In this document: positions 1-19,300 of the stretch, piece by piece
Position numbering within the stretch: the first letter of the stretch is position 1
Layout of the letters: the number at the start of each line of letters is the position of its first letter
Assembly: GCA_030141605.1 (NCBI GenBank)
Contig: JAQGDQ010000281.1
Span: 64,001 to 128,000, forward strand
Length of the DNA stretch: 64,000 nt
Direction: 5' to 3'
Origin: Tubiluchus corallicola
Lineage: Eukaryota > Priapulida > Priapulimorpha > Priapulimorphida > Tubiluchidae
Position numbers and translations under genes: made by a program
Notes under the pieces: generated by a model
The model's input: only the letters and a program-made list of their open reading frames with translations
What the model was told of the DNA's origin: nothing
The model's database searches: none

Positions 1-793
1 TCTTGACGTGTTACTGAAAAATATTAATATGGTGTTGTATTTCCTGTCGGTTTTGCAGACTTTGTTATGTGCTAGCTTCATGATAGTCTTGAAAAAAATT
101 GCGGATACAGAAGGGATATTATTATACATAATAAACATTTATTACTTCATTTCCTTGATTTTTGATTTATGGGAATACATTATACCAAAGTTCTGTATAA
201 ATAAAAATTGCACGTATAATAATGCACTTATACTATAGAAGTTATAACGAAATTAGTCTTCTTGCAAAAAATATTTTATTCGTATCTTCACGTATGATTT
301 TTATTCATATGTTATTGTTTACATAGAAATATAAAAGTACAAATTCATTAGTTTTTCCTTGGTAGTACATGGAGGGGGAAATATTTAAATATTTTAATTC
401 AGAAAATATTCAAATCGAGTTGAAACTAGGATATAACCATTATAACAACTAAATTTTAGCACCTAAAAATGTACAACCAAACTGTTTATTATTGCAGCTT
501 AAAATTGCACTATTGACTAGTTCTCAATCCACCAAGAACCATAACAGTAAACAGAAAGAACATCTACATATAGAAAAAACTGAATTGTGCTAAGGACGAA
601 GTAATCCTGTGTACGTTACTTGCTTCGGCAAATCATTTTAGGGGTGCCTTATTGCAGAATACAGGTTGAAACACAACAGAAGCAGCCACTTTAGTTATGC
701 GGTTTGTTTAAGGATTCTTCAATAAAGAATTTGCAGACCAGCTAGTAACAGAGGCGTCTATACTAGAGACAGTATCTCATGTTGCTTTTACTG
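1..793. other. 3' flank of the hydroxyacid dehydrogenase gene
   Basis: No gene is recognised here. The stretch lies downstream of the minus-strand dehydrogenase stop codon at 794-796 and probably holds its 3' UTR. On the minus strand an AATAAA hexamer reads at 485-490, about 300 nt past the stop, and is a plausible poly(A) signal. A 76-codon open frame at 8-238 (+) is AT-rich, resembles no family I know and is probably chance. Confidence 0.4.
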
Positions 794-3700
794 TTAGTAT
801 CCACTGCTCAAGTCAACAGGATACTTCAAAGGCTTACCATTACAAAATCTCTTGTAGTTCTCTGCAAACAAATCAGCAACCTGAAACACATAAAAGTTAC
901 AGAGATACTAAAACGCAAGCATTTTAGCGTGCACTTGTGCTGCTATATTCATTAAAGGAAAGGACATGTCATTTACCATGCTTGGTTCATTTTATTGCTA
1001 TCACTTAAAACTTAGAAAAATATAATAAACAAATTTACAGAAAAACTGTCTATAAAGCATAAAGTTAATTCTTATTAATGCTGTTTTGGATTTTTCAGAC
1101 ATAGTGATAGCTGCCATATACTTGAAAATAATGATGTAACTGGTGGCTTTTCAGAAGCAAGTGCTGCTTAAACTAATTCAAACTTTATCAATTTATGTAA
1201 TGATCATGCTGAAATATCACAAAACTAGCTAACTAATTTTGTGTAAAAACATAATACTTTTGGTACATATGCATAGTGTGCAACTTTTCTTCAATAAGCC
1301 AAAGACATCATTTGCAGAAAAACAGCATCCAAAATCAAAATGGGAGTGTCCAAACGTGACATGATTGGATCTTTAAAGTAATTTTACTAATTACACAAGG
1401 CGTTTACCACACTTCTACTGTTGAAACTTTCTAATTTTTGCAAACATAGAAATAAGCCTGACTTCCCAGAATCCTTGATTTTGGCTTGTCCTTAAAATCA
1501 ATGAATTAATTGAATTAAAACTTTCTAATGGCTTGTGCAATAATTCACAAAACTTGGTCAATAACAACAGGTATGACACACATGATAACTGTGCTGTATG
1601 ATAATACTCGTTGTGTGAGAGATCTTTAGAAGACTATTACCAAATTAGCAGAAAACTGGCGCAAGAAACTTTTGTAAATAACTACACATTTCTCATTTAA
1701 GCCACCTCACAGAATGCCCTTTCTTAGTAATATAGTGTCACTGTTCTCTAATCACACTTTTTAAAATTATATTTGTAGTGTTTTGGTATATTTTACCGGA
1801 TGGCACGCTCAAGCAATCAAATAGACATCTGTAGACATCAAACAATCTTGCAAGGTAAGCTCCTGTGTAAGCATGTGTTATGCCATGGTTGCAATAATAA
1901 ATAACTCCCTAAAACTAAGCAGTTTGGATATAATGAGGCAAGACACTACAGCCAAAGCTTGCGAATTTGTAAAACACATTTAAAAATAATGGCAACAATA
2001 ATAAAGTATGCAAAAGAATTTCGCAATTCCACTTTCTTGTATATAAGATAAAACAAGAGAACACAAACGAAAGATTTTTTGTATACAGCACCTCATCAGT
2101 ACCTGGTAATCGAATGAAATGGCAGCAACATGAGGCGTTATGACTGCATTTGGCAACTGCCACAGCCTAGAATGCTCTGGGAGGGGCTCTGTGTTAAAAA
2201 CGTCTAGTATGGCTCCTGCAATCCAACCTTTATCAAGTGCTTCTAGTAAATCATCATCACTAATCACGCCACCACGTCCGATATTGATAAACACAGATTT
2301 CTAAAAAAATCTAATAAGTTAACTACAGAGCAATAAATTTCGTGTGGTAAAAGACGAGCATTGATGGTAATAACGTTATTTACATTTTTATTATAACCAG
2401 TTATTTTTCTAGCCCGTCAGTACTTAAGATGAGTGACTTTACAAATAAAATGCTATATCTCAGGATTTCTGTAGAAATGTAGGTACTGGACATAGCTAAA
2501 CTTTAAATGGTCACCTATGAAACAGTTGCTGAATACAAAGATCATCTGAATACTTGCTGTGTCAAGCAAATGTTGAACTAATTAATAATATTTGTGCATA
2601 TAAAGTAAGACAACCAGAAGGAAAAACCGTTTCAGTTTTTTCAGATTGGTCCCAATAAGCCATTTGGCACTTTAGACAACAGCTTACATGCAACAAGGAC
2701 AAGTGAACAAGAATAACTTTTACATAGTTAGCCAATATTAGAAAATTAATGAACTGAGGGCCTGGGTCCTTAATAAATTAAGCAAGTCCTCTAAACACAA
2801 CATTCTGTCTCGAGAAAAAAACATTAGTCAATGCGCAATCTCCCATGCTTATCCAATCACATACTAACAACGATGTAAAACCGAGTGCTGCTTAACAATA
2901 AAAGTTGCTTGCTTAAAAACAGCAAAATTGCATTGCATAGCAGAAGTGCCCGTGATTGCATATTTCAAGATGTAATCAAGGGAAGAGTATAATTCAGAGT
3001 ATTTTCATATTATAACATCTACCTTCTTCATACAGTTTTTTAAAACTCCATGATCTAGAAGACCTGTTGTGTCTTGTGTGTGAGGTAGTACATTGCAAAT
3101 ATAATCACATGATTTCAGGATTTCTTCCAAACCATCTTGTAGCCTACAAGTAGATAAAAATCAAAAATTAATGCTTACTCCTGTTGTGCAACCTAGAACT
3201 AAGTGCTTCATTTTTTTATAAAACTAGTCCTCAATTAATCATTCTTAATCCACTGTCGGTCATTGTCTCTTTCATTGTCAGCTCACTCTTAGTTCCCGGA
3301 TTATTTTTTCATCACAGCCCAATTGAAAGACTGGAAAAACAACAGGAAACAATGCTAGACAAGTATGAACAGAACAGAGCAGCATAGCAAACCCAGTGCC
3401 ATTCTATATTACAAACGCACAATGTCTTAGTAAAAACTTAACACATCATTCCAGGAAATCATAAATCAAATGCGACAAAATGCACATCAAAAAAAAAAGA
3501 AATATAAATATATAAATTTATATTTACATATTGTACTGACTTTTTCTGAAACAACAGCATATTAGTAATGCATAAAATTACTTGATATTCCAATGTTTAA
3601 ATTGAGAAGAAAATTAAATTAGGTTTGATTGCCTTTACATTTAGTGAAGGTCTTCCTACATTTATAAAATGAGTTTTGGTAACTAATGTACTATATCACC

Positions 3701-6700
3701 TGATTATATTTTAGAAATGGATGATTAAATATTTGAAGTTGTGCAAAAAATTCAACATCAACAAAATGGGCAACAAGTTAACAGAAAGTGAGTTTCAGTG
3801 CATGAAACCATGAACACGCAGAAAACCTACCTAAATTCATCTATATATCTAGGTCGTTCTTCCTCTAGCGGAATTCTTCTTACTAAACCCCAAACTTTCA
3901 TTCCAAAAGTCTTGCACACCTTTGCAACTGAAAATTAATAAAAGTTGTAATTTAATGTGGAGCACAGCAAGATTAACAAGATTACAATTGTCTAATCAAC
4001 AAAAAAGTTCATCAGGCAAGTTGCACTTTTGAATTGTGAACATATGCAAATACGGAACTGCAAAATTTGATTTTTTACCCAATCAAGTAAATGCCATATG
4101 ATTAAAAATTTCCCCATTGATTAGTACCTTCACGGCCAATATCTCCAGCTCCAAGAATGCCAATACTGAGAGCATCCAACTGTCTATAATTTGTTAACGT
4201 AGCTTGCTGCCTAAAATGTCATACAAAAAACATACAAAACCATACAAAAAAATCTGACTGGCTGGCATTTACACTTTCAGTTGATGATGTATAAGTGGTA
4301 GGTCTCTGAATAAATTAGTTAATAATTACTGAAACTCTTAAAATAGCTAATATTAAATACTCAGTACTTTACAATCTTGGTACTCTTGTAAACAATGCCT
4401 ATACCTAAATATGTAATATACTGTTTTATTAAGGTATTCTTACTGAAATACTTAATATGTGCTTTACATATAATAAGTAGACAGTGGACCTGCCTAGTGC
4501 AAAACTCCAGATCCTAGCCTTCTGAAACTGAGTGATTTCATCTCTGTGTAGTAATGATGTAACAGCTACAATACTTAAAGCCAGGCAGCTACTTTTTAAG
4601 CAGTTCCTATATATAAAGTAATTATTCACTGAAGCCATACTAAATGTCTCCAAAAGCAAACAAAAAAACAGCAAAAACATTGAAAATAACTATAAAAGAT
4701 GCAAACCACAAAGATTCTTTTTGTTGTTCCCATGTTAAGTGAAATTTTCGTTCTCTGGCAATGATGTGTCCAATGACATACTCAGCCATTTGTGGACCAA
4801 AAACTCCACCCATTCTTGTCACAGTACAAGCAGGCTGTTCCTGCAATGAACAAAATTGAGTTTAAATACAAAACTAACATTCTCAAGCTTGTATCTTCAG
4901 TAATTTGAAAAAAAAGAATTGTAACAGATAGAGCTGCCTCAAACGAAACATTAACATAAACAACAATAGGCAACAGCATAGAAAATGAACTGGTGACATG
5001 TCCTTGTTGACTGCTGACTTCACAAGATGCTAACTGTTAAGAGTGGTCAGCACGTGAATGCCTGGGTTCAATTCTTGCTCTGGGAAGTTTCGTTTGCCAT
5101 ATTCCGCGAGATTACCGCAATGAGGGAGGATATACGTACAAATTCAAAAGTGGCTAGAACAGTTTTGCTGGTTCAGGAGCTCATCCTAGATGCATAATCT
5201 TGATAATAAGCCACATGTGTGGACCATACTGTTTCGTATAAATCATCTTGACCACAGGTGTGGACCATCCTGTCTAATATAAACGCCAATGTTGAATAAG
5301 GCCTGCCAGTGAATGCTGGAATTTCAGTATGCATTGAGCCGAATTTTACAAATAAAAGAATCAAAATATTAAAACATTTTTGGATTAAACAAGCAAACAT
5401 TATGAACCAGCTAAGACCTGGAATCCCATTTACACTCAAATGTTAAACAGTGAACAATGAAATGCTCATTCTTGTATGTTTGTAACAGACAAATGATACT
5501 AACACAAATCTTGTAAGTGTAAGTGGAGAGGTTCTTCCTATTGATTTCATGTTCTTGGAAAATATAATGATCTAGAGACATCTAATGAATGTATAACTAG
5601 CAGCACTAACCTTAATTTTGTTAATAATTGGTTCAACTCCTAAAAACAAAAACAGGATAAAAAGATTCAAATACAAAATATCACTAATGCACAATGGAAG
5701 AATTATTTACGGCACAATGAAAAACTCAGTAGTTTAAAGTTAGCATGTGTGAATGGCAATTAAGGAACTTTCTGTTCAATCCTTCTACTCAGGAATTCGA
5801 GATGTTTATCTCCCTCCATTCAACACACTTTTATTTTGCCTCGATATCCATTTTTTTTCTATCTTAGACAAAGTATTAATAATTAAATTTGCTCTACAAT
5901 ATGTACCAATGCCCACCTGTCCAATAAAGAGTGAAAGTGACCTACCAGCCCATGTACATTGCATCCATTTTAGATTAGGTAGCTTTCCAATCACCTGAGC
6001 TCCGAGATCAGGGTCTGCCAGCAAAACTGTCGCATTGTCTAAAGTAGAAATCTGCTCCTTGGTTAACTTTTGATTACCCTCTGTTTAATAAAACATTGAA
6101 CAGTTACCTGCTATGCTTGGCAAATATGCTAAATTTACATAACTAGGCTTTTATAATTTTTCTTTCTACTCAGTGATCACATGTTTATTATAACAAAGCC
6201 TATGAAATGTAACGTCAAAAACCTATTAACAGTAAAATGAGAGCAATGATTATAACTCAAGAAAAACACAATTCATGATTAATACAAAAGAACTTATTTC
6301 AGAGAAATTCGACTTTTGTTGTAAGCAGGTTTGAGGTTTGCAGAAAACGTAAGACAAATGTGAATGATATCAATATCATTTTGCACTGCAAGTTAACAAG
6401 TGATACATGCTTACATGTTTCTTTCGTCACACGCAAATAACCTACGACAGAGAGTGAGAAGAAACATCACTAAAGATCATCAATATTATTACTAGTATTG
6501 GCAGCTAGCTAATTAGTCGGCAGTTGGGGAAAAGTTATCTCTGTTCTTGGTTGTGATACACACACGCGCATGTGTGCGCACGCACACGCACGCACACACA
6601 CACACACAGATATAACATATAAAACATATACAATAACAACCTCCTCTCCTGGTTCACTGCCTCGTTACAAGAAATTACCCTTGATAATGAGTAGATTTCA

Positions 6701-7476
6701 ATCTTGACACGTTTCACAGTAGTGCTCTGCTATTAGATGAATAGTAACGGCACTACAAGTATCTAGCTTTGATAGAATCACCATAACCAGTAGAATGTGA
6801 CTGAGAATGCAAAATTAGCTGACACTGACAGTGGCTTGTCATTTGCAATCCTGTATCTTCTAAATCTTCTCGTATTTCTTATATGGTTCTGTTGGAAATG
6901 TATTTACAAATAAAACAGCTTATTATAAATCTAGCATGTGCTTTTCAGCATTGTTGAAAATGGCATTGCAGTCTGTACAGTATACATACAGTCTGCACAA
7001 CTCACTTTTCAGTTGCGTGCTTCATTCAACCAGAGGCAATGATATTATATTATCATCAGTTAATTCAATGTTAATAAAATTGTTATTTTTAAATACTGTG
7101 TACATTATAGCCGTTAGCACTGAGGAAGAATTAGAAAGCAAAAATAAAGTGCAACTTAGTGTATTGTCTTAAAATGTATTACATGTAAGTATAAATTTGT
7201 TTGTATCTCTCCAAGAAGACACAAGAATAATAAAACCAATTATTATAGAGAGCCGAGGTAGGAAAAGATCAAAGGTCACCAATTAAGTCAACCACTCCTA
7301 GACGAGTTAATAAATGTAAAGTTTGTAGTCTTTTAAAAGATTGCTGTAGATTTTTCACCATGTACGAATTCGCTGTTAATCACTTCCACATCTTTCAATC
7401 GTTGTTGAACATTAACATACAATCCAGGAACCTTAGACAAGACAAAAACACATGGCCTAAGCGTGTGAACTGCCAT
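794..7476 (-). CDS. D-isomer-specific 2-hydroxyacid dehydrogenase (GhrA/hydroxypyruvate-reductase-like), 9 exons, 333 aa
   Basis: Exons, in order of transcription: 7359-7476, 5946-6080, 5611-5639, 4707-4840, 4128-4210, 3831-3927, 3023-3143, 2103-2300, 794-880. All borders are GT-AG and the phases join into 1002 nt. The start is the ATG at 7474-7476 (MAVHTLRPCVFV). The Rossmann dinucleotide motif GAGDIG is at residues 159-164. The family catalytic triad is present: Arg248 in INIGRGG, Glu277 in FNTEPLPEH and His296 in TPHVAAIS. Established for this superfamily: NAD(P)H-dependent reduction of 2-keto acids such as glyoxylate or hydroxypyruvate to D-2-hydroxy acids. No signal peptide is apparent, so a cytosolic enzyme is likely. 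The exact substrate is not readable. The GPQMAEYVIGHIIARER stretch looks more like the bacterial GhrA/D2-HDH branch and its invertebrate relatives than vertebrate GRHPR; that is an inference from memory. Confidence 0.9.
5025..5290 (+). repeat. tRNA-derived SINE, copy A (dehydrogenase intron 3)
   Basis: The 5' part reads like an RNA polymerase III promoter: a box-A-like TTAAGAGTGGTCAGCACG, then after about 10 nt a box-B-like TGGGTTCAATTC, spaced as in a tRNA gene. The body (5165-5215) shares a core with the repeat at 11200-11420: GGTTCA, a variant of GCTCATCCTAGA, then CTTGATAAT and GCCA in the same order. It is read as a diverged tRNA-derived SINE antisense in the intron. A near-duplicate TGTGGACCAT motif occurs twice downstream (5218 and 5260). 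Confidence 0.6.
6556..6607. repeat. CA/CG-rich dinucleotide microsatellite
   Basis: An alternating purine-pyrimidine tract of CA, CG and TG dinucleotides in intron 1 of the dehydrogenase gene, ending in a pure CA run. Such tracts are length-polymorphic and can adopt Z-DNA. No function is inferred. Confidence 0.9.
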
Positions 7477-9302
7477 GTTTTAGCAGCATGCTTGCTAAGT
7501 ATGTTTTTTCAGATGTTCGAAGATGTCCTGTCTTGCGGAAGTAAACACATGTGAAATACTCTGTTGAAACTGTGTCATTTGTAGATTATATTAAACTTTA
7601 GAAAACTAATAGTTGTTTATGCATTTTTACCGATAGTTTAACTAAGCTATTGGGAGCGGAGTAGGACACTAACCGAAGTAGGACAATTGGCGTACATGGG
7701 CTAGCCCTGTCGTACATCATATGATATTATGGGTTGCCCAAGTAGGGAACTAGAGACAGGTCACGAATTCAGTCTTTAACCGTACTGACAGCGTCCGTTG
7801 TCCTTGTTTATTTAATAATAATAATTGAAAACGTCAATACACGTTGAATAATTTATCATACATCTGACAAAATGAAAGAATCTTATACTGAGCTAGTTGA
7901 ATGGCCAATATTAAATTTGGCTTCGATATTAATCTTTTTGAAGTAAAATAAGCCCGCTTTTTAGGCAATTCCAACATTTGTGTAAGGTATATCATTTTTT
8001 GTTTTGTCTTGCTTCACAGACAGGCGATTAGTTTCACTACCTCTTGGAATTGTTTTCTACTAACTAAACGGGCTAGCGAGCTGTGTGCCCCACATAGTTT
8101 TTCTCTTTAAAGCATTAGATATTTGGTTTAATGTTGTGATGATATTAATGGAGCTAATAATAATCATGATATTATTATAGAAATACATTTGTAAATTGTT
8201 AAAAACTATCCATCGTTATTATAAAGTTACTTTTTTCTAAAACAAATTTAATTTTATCTTTTATTATGTCATAATTCTCTACAGAAATCACCAGTGCTGT
8301 ACTTGGGCTGCCCTTGCACAACACTGCTTTTCCACAAATTTTGCACATGCGGCTTTAGCCGAAGTGTCTTACTTCGACTAGTGGCGTACTCTGCGCCCTA
8401 CAGTAATATTAACCATATGATGAATTTCGTGCGCTCGCTTGCGAAGGCAGAATACCTTGGTGCTGAGCCAATATCCTGGTGCCGATAAAACAATCTGCCA
8501 TGTCTACCACCATTTTGCAGAAAAACAATTATTTCACTGTCCTTTTCGTGCCCAAGTAATTCACTGGTAAGTCAGGTACCAATAAGTCAGTGTGTACATG
8601 CAGGTGCATATATGCCTAGCCTGAAGCCATCGTTATGGCATCATTGAACTTTGTTTGTGAAGTTTCCATTTTTGGGGACATCTTGAAAAAATAATTTAAA
8701 CACAGTAGAATGTTCATTATGCAAAAACTAATTAAATTATCAACAAATTCGATGCTAAATCATTTACATGTATAGCTGATTTACTTATGTAATAGCTAGT
8801 GCTACAGTTCAGTCCAGGTAATAGTTTGAGTGCACGTAAATTTATCATTCCAACTTGTCAAGGGGTCGCGCCTCAACAGTTAGCATACACTGTGATGCTA
8901 TAATTACTACATGGAAGAACTGCCTATTTGTAGAGACATGGAAAAGATTTAGTCATCAAAAGGTTTTAAAATACTGGTTAGGACATACTATGAAAAATTA
9001 AAATTAGACTGCAGCTGCATGTTTGACTATGCATATAGTAGATTGCTGTTATATTAGTGTTATTGCTATTTTAATGCCAAAAACTGAAATAATGTTGCAT
9101 AGTCCACAAATTAGATGTATAGTAGTATTAGGGTTTTTGCTTTAGAAGCTAACTTTCTGATTCTAATTGGTTGAAAATATTATAGCAGGTCTAAATTTAT
9201 GACCTAATTAGCGATTATATCAACTTTTATTCTTCAGTTGACAATGTGTGGATCTTAAACAATGAAGCTTCATGACTGTAGTTTAACCTAAAATGAGCAT
9301 GA
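7477..9302. other. Intergenic region between divergent dehydrogenase and ADAT2 genes
   Basis: This holds the promoters of both flanking genes, which read away from each other. About 40% is a single inverted-repeat element (7652-8398, listed separately), leaving only about 175 bp between the dehydrogenase start codon and the element. The rest (8399-9302) shows no gene. A 64-codon frame at 8294-8488 crosses the element's right arm and is not a credible gene. Confidence 0.6.
7652..8398. mobile_element. 747-bp element with imperfect ~40-bp terminal inverted repeats
   Basis: The left end (7652-7690) begins GGGAGCGGAGTAGGACACTA. The reverse complement of the right end (8360-8398) begins GGGCGCAGAGTACGCCACTA. 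The two align without gaps at about 30 of 39 positions. The interior is AT-rich with no coding capacity, so this looks like a decayed non-autonomous DNA transposon. I could not define a clear target-site duplication (TA follows the right end), so the superfamily is not assigned. Confidence 0.6.
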
Positions 9303-14563
<5,261 letters not shown>

Positions 14564-16356
14564 CAAAAACATCACAACATAGTGATGCAATCGTATGTTT
14601 CGCTTCACCATGAAAAACGCTACGAGATTGGAAACTATAACAACTAATCAACCTTTTTGTGTTATTAACTCTCTAATAAACCAGTACTCGATTTTATTGC
14701 CAAATAAACTGACATTTGTTGCTGATATAATCATTATCATAATTAAACACCAAATAAAGGAGTTCATGAGGTGAGTTTAGTACACGAACATTGGGAAAGT
14801 GCTCACTGTAGCTAGGAATATCCGATGTCATAAGTTTTTAGGTACCAAACTTAATGTCTCAAGTGCAAGCTACGAATTTAAAATCAAGAGCACATAGTTG
14901 ATCATGGCAGGCTTTTTTACATTATATTGACTCATTAATCACCTTGGGCCGAGTGCATTGGCTTGTATTCAATGAGGGAATGAATAGAGTGAAATTGTGC
15001 ACCTTGCAAATGCATTATAACACTTGTAATTTCATGTCAAGTAATCAAATTACTGTGAAATTTAAATTACATACTTTAAGTAGATAGTACCTTTAGTTTA
15101 ACTACAGCTGGAAAAAATGACAAACTTCATCTGTAAATATGATTACATGAAATTTTTAAACAAAATATTTTTGCCTCTACTGTATGCTTAATCTTGAAAA
15201 AATTTAAATTATACACAAACTTAAGTGTGTGTCTAACTGCCACCTAGCTTATGTAGTTCAAAAAATAATGTTAATCATTCTCTCCATTACGGATTTCTTT
15301 GGGATGCAATGTATTTTAATCACCAATTATATCTTGATTGAAAACTTATGCAGTAAATTTGTACAGTATGCTCTTAATTATCTGTTTGCGGATCAAACGT
15401 GCTATGGATAATAAGTGTAATGTTCAGTATTATAGGACGTTAACTTTCTACTGGTACAAGCCTGTTTCCATCTAGCTTTACATAAAAAAACAAAAACATT
15501 TTGTTGTCTGAAATAAACTAATAATATTAAATTGCAAGCAGTATGGAAGAATCACTTTTCAGCTTACATTTATCAATTTTTTTGTCCTTTCAAGTGAACA
15601 TTTCAATTTTTTATGACCCCAAATGAGTCTTAAAATGACAGCCTGCCAGGAATATTATCTGACAAAACTTATCAGGCAGTATTCTGACAAAACTTCAGAT
15701 TCTGATTATGATAGCGCAGACTGCAAGCAGTTTACTTGCAATGTCAATACTGTAGCGCTATCTCTCTACGTACATTTCGGTATTGCCACAGTATAATTAG
15801 TATCTTTTCATTATCAAGACTGAACCTCGAAATCGTCACTTGAAAAACAGGATACATGATAGAAATAGTAACTGTATCACAAAAATTTTTGGATATGAAA
15901 AGGTCAATGCTAAATACCAAGTTTATATCATGAGTGCTTTTATTTCTCATTATAGGTTATTTTTATTGCTCTATCTTATGTGACGATATTTTTGTAACAT
16001 TATTGGTGATTTGTTATAGCAATTCTTTCACCAAGAATGAGTGACACAGCAGGCATTCATTGCATCAGGGTTATAAATCGATGATAAAAATTGTAATTTT
16101 AATGTGTATTTATAAAGCGAGTATTTCAATCATCCTAGCTTGTCAGTTGTCTGTGCAGCCACACCGGAGACCAACATGATCCGGAGTATACTGTGGTAAA
16201 CAGCATGATAGTTACAAATTTTTAAATGCAATAACTTAGCAAATCTTCCTTGCTTTGCTAAGACACAACAGAGTGAGATACATATATATTTCCATTCACA
16301 ATACACACAGTCTAAAAATGACGAGAAATGATAACAGTTGAGCTAATAGATTAGAT
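14564..16356. other. Tail-to-tail intergenic region ADAT2/NDUFA10
   Basis: No gene is recognised. ADAT2 ends on the left; an AATAAA at 14675-14680, 112 nt after its stop, is the likely poly(A) signal, with further AATAAA hexamers near 14703 and 14753. NDUFA10 ends on the right, on the other strand. The rest is AT-rich with only short chance frames. Confidence 0.6.
14675..14680 (+). terminator. Poly(A) signal candidate for ADAT2
   Basis: AATAAA hexamer 112 nt downstream of the ADAT2 stop codon, the first on this strand after the gene. Assigned by position and sequence only. Confidence 0.5.
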
Positions 16357-19300
16357 TTATGATTTAAATAAAACATTGTCGCCCATGTCGCTATTATAAC
16401 CAGGTAGGTATCTTTGCCCAGGTGCATGCTCCCATAAATTCATCCATGCTCTTACATCCACTGGGTCCCGCCAGAGTTCAGGAACATCATAGGTAGGGAC
16501 ATTAAATTGACGGTCTAACCTATGCCTATGAAGAAAAGGAAATATAGCGAGTTGTTACTTCTGGAGAATAAGACTGAATATAATTATTGGGTTCTGGTAT
16601 AAAGATAAAATTCACACGCAAAGCATATAAAATATATGTATTTTATCAGTTGTTGAAGATAGAAAAGCAAATGCTATTGTAATAATTAGATGATTAGCTC
16701 TTCTGCCCATATTGGTGGAAAAAACCAAACATTAAATTTTTAATTGAAAATAAAAAATTGGAAGTCTAATGGTGTCTAACAGGTGATCAAATTATAAGAT
16801 CTGTCAGATGAAACATTATTTGAGTGTGAACACGATAGCTTACACTAATTTCCACAAGCCGTCAGTAACAATTTTTCAGTCTATGAAAAAATGTACCTTA
16901 AGTGGTGTGAATATATTTTACGTTTAAAAGCCCATTCTGATTCTCTCACGATGTTCCAGTCTTTGAATTTTTCCTTCACTTTTTCTTGTGAATCAAAATC
17001 CATGCGCTCTAGGTCTTCTACTACCTAAAGCAAGAAGCAAACTTTAAGCATTCTTTAAACATTAAAAGGGCAAAAATAAATGTTTAATCTAACCTTAAGT
17101 AAAAATAAAATGGCTCTTACATAAATTCCAACATATTATATCCATGTCAAATACTACATATAGACGGAAAATCAACCTTGCAAGATTTGCAAGATCAACT
17201 TTTTTTAAGTCGGCTTGGCTTTTACTGCATCGAAAACAGTAGTACACGTTACATTGGACAACACAAGGAAAGTGTTGGTCACAAGCTATAAAATGATTTA
17301 GAACAATAGACAATCTTATAAACAATATTTCATTTACTTTTCTGTAGAATTCTGCATTCATGGGAAAACAGTATTAAGTGACTTTATTAAGGGAAGAGGT
17401 AAGCAGCGCTGCGTATCAAGATCGATACAATAAGTTGCGTCAATAATGATGATCTTACTGTAGTGTTAATATGATAATGATAAGTCGATAAAAACAAATT
17501 TTCTGTATATATGTGATAATGGACAAGTATTGTTTCATTTTTTATTTATCTGTATCCCTAAGGTTATCAAATTTAAAATTCCTAATTATAAATAACAAAT
17601 ATCCCATAAAGTTAAATTGCACAAATATTTCAGCTTCGTAACTGCTAAAATCTAAATATATACTTTGCAATTAAAAAACTAATAATTTACCAGTTGTTAC
17701 ATTGTAACATCTTGTGCATGCAGCACCAATTAATGGTCACTAGTAACAGGTGAAATGGTTTACAAAGTTAAGGATGGACTTATTTCCCAAAAACTGCTCT
17801 ATGGTGACCACACACCTACAGCATAGCAATAAAAATGGTGGGCTGAATAAAAAAATCAAAAATGATAGCTAAGACATACCAGCTCACTTTCACCAAATTC
17901 AGACCAGTCATAGATCAAAAGCTCGCTATTTTTGGCCATCTGCTCCAGAAACTGATTTTTATAAATGTCTTCAATATCTTCTAAATACTTGCTTGTAAGT
18001 ACGGAGGAGTTAACTTCGTAGTCTATGTTTCTTTTCTTGATTCTGTCCTGTAATAGCAAAACATCGTTCAAATCTTGCAATAGCGGGTAACTTATGGCAA
18101 ACATACAAAAACAGTAGCATTCAGTCATATACACCTTAATGAATTCTGATGTTTTTAAATACCCATTTAAGTAAAATGAACAGGGGTGACCAACGTCTAG
18201 AAATCTGCTCCTTATTTTCATGATTTCTCAACTTTATTAACAAAACTCTTAGCTTAATGATGGTGCAAATTGCAAACCCACAATTAATTAAATTTTGAAA
18301 CCAAACTTGAAAGGTAGAAATGTGAAAAGTTGGGAATTTTTCAAACAGTTAACAACTAATTAGTTAGAATCATTCTAATGTGAGTGCTTTAACATTGGAA
18401 GTTCTGAATTTGGTTAGCCAGTTATAAAACATGAACTTTGGACTGACTTTATCACTGATGTCACGGTGGCTTTGTAGTCCAAAATTCAAATCCAGGCTGT
18501 TTCCCAACATTTCCAAGCTTTAAAGCTTAGTTCCAATAATTTAAATTAGTTGTGGGTTTGCACCGTCATTTTACAATGATCTTGACTTAAAGGTGATAAT
18601 AATTAATAGATAGCTTTGATTGTATTTCTAACCTCTAATTTCTGAGGTTCCAAACAATATTTGATTGTGTCCAAATAATGGATTAAAATATTATTATTTT
18701 TATAGTATAGTTATTAGTATACTATCGTATAGTCCTGCCAGTAATAATACCACAAATGCGAATATAAATTACAGCATTTAATAACTTCCATTTATCTAGT
18801 TACACAGTGTAACCAAGAATATCTTGTCTAGCTAAAAATCACATTGCTTATATCATGTTGGACTCATTTTTAATTTCTATTGTCCACAACTAGGACAGTG
18901 ACTTGCTATTTTCCAAGAAATAGAACAACAAGTCATTGACTGCCATGTTTTACACAGACATACAAGAATCACAGCACATTAATAAACAACAACACAAAAT
19001 AAATACAGGATTTCAACATTATTATACAGTAGGCACCACTTTACAAATTCACTTTGGGATTGAAGTGTTTTGACCTATTTAACTGACTGAACCTATTAAC
19101 CGATGGGTGTAGTATTACTGGTATAGAAGTATGAGTCATCAGCTTAGTATGCATTGCAAAAGTTTTTAATGAATTTTAGAAAAGAAGTAATGCCTAAATT
19201 CCTTTGCGCAGTTAAAAATTAAAAAAATATTCTAGAATTTTAATTTAGTGAGTTAGCAATAAATTAAAAAGTATGCTTTTCTGTTTATTTGCAAAAAATA

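Noticed and set aside
8-238. 76-codon frame at the window start
   Set aside because: AT-rich, low-complexity, no recognisable motif or splice context; a chance frame in a 3' flank.
18420-18505. tRNA-like stretch (TCACGGTGGC … AATTCAAATCCAGGC) in the intron upstream of NDUFA10 exon 5
   Set aside because: Box-B-like sequence is present but no cloverleaf could be folded and the shared SINE core is absent; not enough to call a tRNA or a SINE.
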